Positions 58,729 to 64,000 of a stretch of 64,000 bases of DNA are shown one piece after another (within the stretch, counting starts at the first letter, position 1; each line of letters begins with the position of its first letter). Made by a program: the position numbers and the translations under genes. The stretch is from Streptomyces sp. A2-16 (lineage in GTDB: Bacteria > Actinomycetota > Actinomycetes > Streptomycetales > Streptomycetaceae), in NCBI RefSeq assembly GCF_018128905.1, contig NZ_CP063808.1, positions 9,300,001-9,364,000 on the forward strand, written 5' to 3'. The notes beneath the pieces are model-generated. The model saw only the letters and a list, made by a program, of their open reading frames with translations, was not told the origin of the DNA and did no database searches.

Positions 58729-59769
58729 CTACCGGGGCAGCTCGGAGAACCGCACCCGCACGGCGACGAGCGCACCTGACGGATCGAGGTCGGCGAACAC
58801 CGGGAAGCAGCCGTCGCCCCAGCTCGTCATCGCGCAGAGAAGCCGGGCACCACCGACGTCCACGGTGCCGGCTTCCACGTCCGAGGCGCGGACCTGGCGC
58901 ATCACCTGCCAGTGGTGGGAGTGCGGCCGGAAGTCCACAGCCATGCGGCTACCGCTCTCCTCCTTCCACCTCAGCAGAGTGCGGGCCTTCTCCATCGCCT
59001 CCGGTACGGCGAGCCCGCTCCACCCACGGACGCCCTCCTCACCGGGTTCGCCCAGTTCGGAAGCCCCGAACACCGTGGCGGCGGTGTCCGCGGCGGCACC
59101 CCAGAACGCGACGTCGGCCAGGCCGTCCACGGGCTCCTCGTGCTGCCAGGCGTTCAGGGCGTCGGCATCACCGAAGAGGAGCCGGGCCCAGTCGACTCCG
59201 ACGTCACCGAGCGGTACGGACGACTCGACCGGGGCGTTGCTCATCCGGACCGACATCTCCGACCAGCGCGGCCCCGTCCCGTCACCGAAGTCGACCCGCG
59301 AAGCCGACACCGGCAGATACCGGTCGCGAGGCACGCCGCCGACCGCGACGACGGGCACCCCGAACATCAGGAAGCCACCGCCGCCTCCAGCAGCGGTGCG
59401 GCGAACACGGTGGGCGTGCGGTTCGCGCCCCGGCAACGCTTCCAGGTGTGCGTCCAACCCGGCGGCCAGACAGTGCGCTTCGAACCGGGCCCCGAGCTCC
59501 GTCGCCCGGGAGGCCGGGATGTCATGGAGAAACACGCCCGGCCGGCGACCGAAGCCGACCGTCGCCGCGGCCGCGTCCGGGCCGACCACCGCGAAGTCGA
59601 CCGCGCCGAGGACGTCGTCAGCCACAGCCGCGTCGTCGATGCCGAGAAGAGCGGGGTCGATCTCCGCCGGCGACCGCTCGCCGCTCCACAGGCCCAGATG
59701 ACCGCCGTCGATGACGACCAGGATCCCGGACGGGCAGCTGATGTCACCGAGTTCGAAGATCTCTTCCAT
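58729..59769 (-). CDS. DUF4241-domain protein
   Basis: 346 aa. The C-terminal ~100 residues hold the DUF4241 core (SWGDGCFPVFADLDPSGALVAVRVRF). The N-terminal half is a separate acidic domain (FELGDISCPSGILVVIDGGHLGLWSG). DUF4241 domains occur in proteins linked to toxin/immunity or signalling loci, but no function is established. TAGACT (59778-59783, minus strand) ends 8 nt before the ATG. Confidence 0.75.
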   Translation of the reverse strand: MEEIFELGDISCPSGILVVIDGGHLGLWSGERSPAEIDPALLGIDDAAVADDVLGAVDFAVVGPDAAAATVGFGRRPGVFLHDIPASRATELGARFEAHCLAAGLDAHLEALPGREPHAHRVRRTAAGGGGGFLMFGVPVVAVGGVPRDRYLPVSASRVDFGDGTGPRWSEMSVRMSNAPVESSVPLGDVGVDWARLLFGDADALNAWQHEEPVDGLADVAFWGAAADTAATVFGASELGEPGEEGVRGWSGLAVPEAMEKARTLLRWKEESGSRMAVDFRPHSHHWQVMRQVRASDVEAGTVDVGGARLLCAMTSWGDGCFPVFADLDPSGALVAVRVRFSELPR

Positions 59770-59875
59770 GGCGCGGGAGTCTATGGCCGCCCCTCCGGCA
59801 AGATCGGGCGGCCCGGGCCGACGCCCCTGGGGCGACCGTCCGAACCCGCGCGGGACGGTGCATAGGATCGCCGGC

Positions 59876-60616
59876 ATGGCGCTGCGACCTGTGCACGTGA
59901 ACATCAAGGCTCTCGACGGAGCGGCGGTCGGACGGTTCTGGGCGGAGGCGCTCGGGTGGAGTGCCTACAGCCCCGGCGTGACCACCTACGTCGGCCCCGC
60001 GGGCGGACTTGTGTGGCCGGACCCGGTCTTTCTCGGTCTCGACGTCGTTCCCGTCCCGGAGGGCAAGAGGGCGACGAAGAACCGCGTGCACCTCGATCTC
60101 GCCACCACCTCCGCGGCCCATCAGGCGGAGTTGGTGGCGCGGCTGACGGCGCTCGGCGCGATGCCCGTCGACGTGGGCCAGGGCGAGGTGCCGTGGACCG
60201 TGCTCGCCGACCCAGAGGGCAACGAGTTCTGCGTGCTGGAGCCCAGGGACGTCTACCGGGACACCGGGCCGATCGCCGCCGTCGTGGTCGACAGCGTGGA
60301 TCCGCGGGCCATGGCCCGGTTCTGGGGAGAGGCGTTGGACTGGACCCTGCACGAAGTGACCGACGAGCAGGCCAGGTTGCGCTCCGGCGCGGGTGTCGGC
60401 CCGTATCTCGAGTTCCTCCGCACGCCCGACGTGAAGACCGTGCCGGACCGCGTCCATCTCGACCTGCTGCCGTGCGCCGGTGACGACAAGGCCGTGGAGG
60501 TGGCCCGGCTGCGTGCCCTGGGCGCCACCGACCTCGACCTCGGCCAGGGCGACGTCCCGTGGACGTGCCTGTCCGACCCGGAGGGCCACGAGTTCTGCGT
60601 ACTGGCTCCGTCCTGA
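59876..60616 (+). CDS. Two-domain VOC (glyoxalase-like) protein
   Basis: 246 aa, two tandem VOC modules of ~120 residues: VHVNIKALDGAAVGRFWAEALGW / VHLDLAT / DPEGNEFCVLEP and VVVDSVDPRAMARFWGEALDW / VHLDLLP / DPEGHEFCVLAP. This type is often a metal-free binding protein rather than an enzyme, and can give antibiotic sequestration. TAGGAT (59863-59868) ends 7 nt before ATG 59876. Confidence 0.87.
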   Translation: MALRPVHVNIKALDGAAVGRFWAEALGWSAYSPGVTTYVGPAGGLVWPDPVFLGLDVVPVPEGKRATKNRVHLDLATTSAAHQAELVARLTALGAMPVDVGQGEVPWTVLADPEGNEFCVLEPRDVYRDTGPIAAVVVDSVDPRAMARFWGEALDWTLHEVTDEQARLRSGAGVGPYLEFLRTPDVKTVPDRVHLDLLPCAGDDKAVEVARLRALGATDLDLGQGDVPWTCLSDPEGHEFCVLAPS

Positions 60617-60679
60617 GCTCCGTCCGGGCGCCCGCAGCACCACCGGGGCATTGTCAGTGGCGTGTGCGACGCTCGGCGC

Positions 60680-62434
60680 ATGGGGTTCTTTGACGATCTG
60701 GTGCTTGCTGAGGAACCGGCCGTCGAGCAGGCCGTGTTGGTGCGGTTACGACCGCCTGGGGACGACGAGGGACGGTACGCACCGCCCGTCGACCGGTTCG
60801 CGCCCGCGCTGTTGCCGCAGCTGGAAGTGGCCGGTGCGGGGACCGGGACGCGGATCCTGGTGACGGGGTGGTCCGTGTGGCCGCGCTCGGTCACCCTGCA
60901 TCTGTCGGTGTACCGCAGGACCCGCACACAGGGCGGGGACCAGCGACGGCAGTCCGGACTGCGGGTGGGGCTGCTGTTCTCCGACGGCCGCCGGGTCACC
61001 TCGCTGGACGGCACCGTGACGCTGAGGATCCCCTTCACCGGGCCGCAGGGTGAGGCACGGGAGGCGGCGACCGAGCAGGCGATCGGCCTGATCCCCCTGG
61101 ATCCGGGCCTGCACCACAGCCGCAGATCCCTGTTCAAGACGGACGTCGACCTGTATCTGCCGGAGCTCCCCCCGCCCGGGCAGGCGCAGTTGGTGGTCGA
61201 GTGGCCCGACGAGAGGGTGCCCGAGACCCGCACCGCGGTGGACGCGGACGCGCTCCGTGCCGCCTCGCAGCGGGCGGTCGAGATCTGGCCCGGACTCGAG
61301 GAGCCCGAGCAGGAGGGGCTGTCGGGAGCCATCGCGACGATGGAGATCAGCGGCCCCCCGGCGCTGCTGGCACCTCCCCTCGACCGGTGGCAGCGCGAGG
61401 AGTTGAGGCGTGCGGAGGAGGCCCGGCAGCGCTACGTACCGCAGGCCGACTGGCAGCGCATGGGCTACCGCGACTGGGGCGACGCGGCCCTGGTCAGGGC
61501 CCGGTTGGCGGCGGGCGCCCCGCCCGACGCCCGCGCCGGATGGCACGGCGCCACCCCGCTGCACCTCACGGCGGAACAGGGCGCGGCGGACGCGGTGGCC
61601 GCGCTCCTGCCCCATGTCGCGGACGTCGACGTACGCGACGACGACGACCACACCCCCCTCTGGTACGCGGTCCACAGCATGGACGAGGCCACAGTGCGCG
61701 CACTGATCGAGGCCGGCGCGGACGTGTGGACACCGCAGGCCGAACACTGGTCCCCGGGTCGGCTGCTCCTGACCACCGCGCTCGCTCCGCTCGTCCGGCA
61801 CCTGCCGGGAGCGGTCGAGCTGCCGGCCGGGGAGGTAGCCGCCCAGCAGGCCGCGGACGCGCTCATCGCGGCCTTCGGTACGGAGCCGATCTGGACCGAG
61901 GGGCTCGGCGTGTGCTTCGTACGGGATCTGGACGAGGACGAGTTGATACGACGGCTCGGTGCCGATCCCGAGCAGTGCCCGCTCGCCGATCCCGACGACG
62001 CGCCCTTCGACCCGTTCGACTACGACGAGTCCCTGCGCTACGTCGGCGTCAGAGGCGTCGAGGGTGCCCCCGGCGGCTGTGTGATCACACAGAGCGGATA
62101 CATGCCGAGCGACGGTGCCGTGATGCGGGCGATATCGGCGGGCACCAGCGCCTACGGGGTGTACTTCAACGCCAAGGGCGGCACCTTCGGCACCCTGGCC
62201 CGCGACGGCGAGATCGTCGCGAGCGACGAGATCCACATCGGGCCGCACGACTCGGACCCGGACGCCTACTGGACGTTCCGTTTCTGGCAGCGCAAGCACG
62301 CGTTCCCCCACGACGCCGACGTCCTCGCCTACTGCTGCGCCGCGGCCGGTCTGCGGATCAGCGACGGGCGCGACGTGGCCGACGGCGAGACCGCGCGCCG
62401 CTGGGTCCCCCTGCCGACGCGGCTTCAACGCTGA
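60680..62434 (+). CDS. Ankyrin-repeat protein with DUF6461-like C-terminus
   Basis: 584 aa. Residues about 1-200 form an uncharacterised domain (FFDDLVLAEEPAVEQAVLVRLRPP, LVTGWSVWPRSVTLHLSVYR). About 265-345 are two to three ankyrin repeats (GATPLHLTAEQGAADAVAALLPH, DHTPLWYAVHSMDEATVRALIEAGADV). About 385-584 resemble DUF6461 (GLGVCFVRDLDEDELIRRLGADPEQ). The combination suggests protein-protein interaction. Function unknown. Confidence 0.72.
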   Translation: MGFFDDLVLAEEPAVEQAVLVRLRPPGDDEGRYAPPVDRFAPALLPQLEVAGAGTGTRILVTGWSVWPRSVTLHLSVYRRTRTQGGDQRRQSGLRVGLLFSDGRRVTSLDGTVTLRIPFTGPQGEAREAATEQAIGLIPLDPGLHHSRRSLFKTDVDLYLPELPPPGQAQLVVEWPDERVPETRTAVDADALRAASQRAVEIWPGLEEPEQEGLSGAIATMEISGPPALLAPPLDRWQREELRRAEEARQRYVPQADWQRMGYRDWGDAALVRARLAAGAPPDARAGWHGATPLHLTAEQGAADAVAALLPHVADVDVRDDDDHTPLWYAVHSMDEATVRALIEAGADVWTPQAEHWSPGRLLLTTALAPLVRHLPGAVELPAGEVAAQQAADALIAAFGTEPIWTEGLGVCFVRDLDEDELIRRLGADPEQCPLADPDDAPFDPFDYDESLRYVGVRGVEGAPGGCVITQSGYMPSDGAVMRAISAGTSAYGVYFNAKGGTFGTLARDGEIVASDEIHIGPHDSDPDAYWTFRFWQRKHAFPHDADVLAYCCAAAGLRISDGRDVADGETARRWVPLPTRLQR

Positions 62435-62506
62435 CCGCGAGACCACCGGGAGCGGCACGGGCTGCGCGGCCCACTCGGCCAGGTAGCCCACTGGCCCGCT
62501 AACCCG

Positions 62507-63232
62507 CTACGGCCGCCGCGCCACGAAAACCAGCTCCCTGCCCGGCCGGTCCGGCGCCCCCCGTACGTCCTCCACCACGAACCCCCGCGCGCCCAGCTCC
62601 GCCTCGATCTCCGCCCGCTCCCGAAAGCGCAGGGTCGAGTCCGAGGTCAGCGTCCGCCCGTCCGAGGCGAACACATACGTCCACCGGAAGGTCACCAACT
62701 GCCCGTCCACACCGGTGACGTCGACCCAGCTCTCCACCACCCCGGCACCGGGCACGTCCGTCACGGCGTACGACGACTCCCGGTTCCACTCCTCCCAGGC
62801 CCGCCGCGCCGGGTCCCGCGTCTCGAACACCAGGCGCCCACCTCGCCGCAGCGCCGCGTACGCGCCCCGCAGCGTCGTGCGCCACGCGTCCGCTCCTACG
62901 ATCTGCTGGGCGACGTTGGCCGTCATGGTCACCAGGTCGACACACAGCGGCGGGAGTCCGGACGCGTCCCCATGGATCCAGCGCACCCGCTCGCTCCCCG
63001 GCTTCCCCCGGGCCACGTCGAGCGACGCCAGGGCGGGATCGACGCCGACGACCTCGACGCCCCGACCGGCCAGCAGCAGCGCGAACACCCCTGTCCCACA
63101 GCCGACGTCCAGCACCCGCCGCGCCCCGAACTCCTCCACCATGCGGAGGTACGCGACGAGGTCCCCGCGATCGGGATCGAGCGCGTCGTAGATCGCGGCG
63201 AGCCGCGGATGCGTGAAGCCTTCGTCAGCCAT
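62507..63232 (-). CDS. Class I SAM-dependent methyltransferase
   Basis: 241 aa. Motif I is RRVLDVGCGTGVFALLLAGRGVEVVGVDPALASLDVAR, then VTMTANVAQQIVG and YAALRRGGRLVFETRDPARRAWEEW. It resembles ubiquinone/menaquinone-type small-molecule methyltransferases. Its start overlaps the HAD gene by 8 nt; a TACGGT (63240-63245, minus strand) ends 7 nt before the ATG, so it may also have its own leaderless promoter inside the HAD gene. Confidence 0.87.
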   Translation of the reverse strand: MADEGFTHPRLAAIYDALDPDRGDLVAYLRMVEEFGARRVLDVGCGTGVFALLLAGRGVEVVGVDPALASLDVARGKPGSERVRWIHGDASGLPPLCVDLVTMTANVAQQIVGADAWRTTLRGAYAALRRGGRLVFETRDPARRAWEEWNRESSYAVTDVPGAGVVESWVDVTGVDGQLVTFRWTYVFASDGRTLTSDSTLRFRERAEIEAELGARGFVVEDVRGAPDRPGRELVFVARRP

Positions 63233-63773
63233 GCGGGCGACCGTAGGGGGAGCGGGTCTCGGGCGACCACTCGATATCACCTGCCGCCTCCCCCGCGATC
63301 CACCGCTCCAGCACCGCGAAGTCCCCTTCGGTGAGGCCGACTTGGTGGTGCACTCGGTGCAGAAGCGCCCGCCCGGGATGCCGGTCCGCCACCCAGGCCC
63401 GGTCGACGTCGGTGATCTCGTCATCAACCCAGACGAACGCCCGCCCGGCCGCCCAGGAGACGAGGGGGCGGGTCTTCCAGTGCAGGCCCGCCTCCACCTC
63501 CTCGTCGTCCGAGTCCGGCCAGTCCACGAGCGGCAGGCGGGGCAGCCCGAGCCACGGCGCCAGATCAGAGTTGGCGTCGTCCCCCCAGGTCGTGGCCCAC
63601 ACCAGCGCACAGCCCAGCGACGTCAGACGCGCGCCGAGCACGGGATCGACCCGGCTCAGCAGCGGATGGTCGGCGACCGTCCCGGGCAGCGGAAAGGCCG
63701 GCTCGTACAGCGGATACGGCCCCGCCGCCCCGAACGGCACCACCGTCCCGTCGACATCCAGAAAGAGAAGCAC
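63225..63773 (-). CDS. HAD-like hydrolase-type protein
   Basis: 182 aa. HAD motif I is LLFLDVDGTVVPFG (nucleophile and acid/base Asp pair), motif II is in LVWATTW and the acidic motif IV in FVWVDDEITDVDRAWV. This belongs to the Streptomyces HAD-like proteins of unknown substrate. GTG 63773 is chosen because GAGGGCTGAG lies just upstream and it starts right after the RraA stop; a TTG at 63785 is possible. Confidence 0.82.
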   Translation of the reverse strand: MLLFLDVDGTVVPFGAAGPYPLYEPAFPLPGTVADHPLLSRVDPVLGARLTSLGCALVWATTWGDDANSDLAPWLGLPRLPLVDWPDSDDEEVEAGLHWKTRPLVSWAAGRAFVWVDDEITDVDRAWVADRHPGRALLHRVHHQVGLTEGDFAVLERWIAGEAAGDIEWSPETRSPYGRPHG

Positions 63774-63774
63774 C

Positions 63775-64000
63775 TCAGCCCTCAAAGCCGCCCTCCGCGA
63801 GGAGTTCGTCGATGCGAGCCCGATGTGCCGCCTCCCACGCGTCGAGGGACTCCGCCGCCTCCTTCGCCAGCTTGGCGCGGGCGGCCGCGAGGATGTCGGA
63901 CCGGCGGGCGGCGGGGACGGACACGACGCCCTCCTCGTCGGCGACCATCACGTCCCCGGCCTCGACCGGCACCCCACCGCACCGCACCCGCCCGCCCAGC
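63775..64000 (-). CDS. RraA-family protein, C-terminal part
   Basis: The visible ~75 residues (LGGRVRCGGVPVEAGDVMVADEEGVVSVPAARRSDIL, then a helical AAARAKLAKEAAESLDAWEAA tail) match the end of the RraA/HMG-aldolase-like family: GDVxVADxxGVVxVP is its hallmark. Members are oxaloacetate/HMG aldolases or RNase E inhibitors. The gene is cut by the right edge, so the active-site half is not seen. Confidence 0.82.
   Translation of the reverse strand, partial: LGGRVRCGGVPVEAGDVMVADEEGVVSVPAARRSDILAAARAKLAKEAAESLDAWEAAHRARIDELLAEGGFEG

Overview
The window is very GC-rich, with strong third-position GC bias, GTG starts and many leaderless-looking promoters. Its gene content is that of a Streptomyces chromosome core: msiK, phoRP/phoU, mshA, carD-ispDF-cysS, a cdgB-type diguanylate cyclase, a TerD protein and an XRE/DUF397/HATPase triad. 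From memory, the gene order follows the S. coelicolor SCO4285 to SCO42xx region. It also shares a block with mycobacteria (phosphate two-component system, phosphoglycerate mutase, YbjN, mshA, then DUF2516 / HBHA-like / XRE). No prophage, CRISPR array or rRNA was seen. There is one tRNA-Thr (TGT).

Layout. 1-2.8 kb: amino-sugar and sugar-phosphate genes (ROK kinase, nagA, PfkB kinase). 2.8-8.8 kb: CBM-like membrane protein, GAF-PAS-GGDEF diguanylate cyclase, flavin reductase, GNAT, a sigma factor lacking its sigma2 domain, an ArfB-like release factor and TerD. 8.8-12.8 kb: DUF397/XRE/HATPase triad, a winged-helix-like protein, a Uma2 endonuclease and GNAT. 12.8-24.3 kb: M1 peptidase, pentapeptide protein, oxidoreductases, a SoxR-box-controlled quinone reductase plus MFS pump, FAD oxidase, rhomboid-like protein, APH, GNAT and an endo/exonuclease/phosphatase protein. 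24.3-28.3 kb: two-component system, tRNA-Thr and msiK. 28.3-36.9 kb: nucleotidyltransferase, DoxX protein, rlmB, cysS, ispF, ispD, carD and a lipoprotein. 37-40.6 kb: phoP-phoR facing phoU across a PHO box, then two small proteins (one Cys-rich, one Ni-binding type). 40.7-43.3 kb: a variable insert with a PLP decarboxylase and an integrase remnant. 43.3-55.8 kb: gpmA, MFS, AraC, YbjN-mshA, NlpC/P60, SpoIIE-type phosphatase, DUF2516, HBHA-like protein and XRE. 55.9-64 kb: a methyltransferase, a TetX-like monooxygenase facing a TetR regulator, DUF4241, VOC, ankyrin/DUF6461-like, methyltransferase, HAD and RraA (cut by the right edge).

The strongest unexplained pattern is a set of short tandem repeats anchored on stop codons. 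At five genes the natural TGA lies in a repeat unit that is copied downstream one or more times, so that several stop triplets follow in series. Other notable items are a perfect SoxR-type box overlapping the end of one gene upstream of the quinone reductase, a perfect Crp-type palindrome upstream of cdgB, a PHO box of 11-nt repeats between phoR and phoU, a SigR-like promoter before mshA, two long unassigned palindromes before the lipoprotein gene, a TetX/TetR pair with a palindromic operator, and an extragenic repeat running into the 5' end of nagA. SCO and Rv names are recalled, not looked up.
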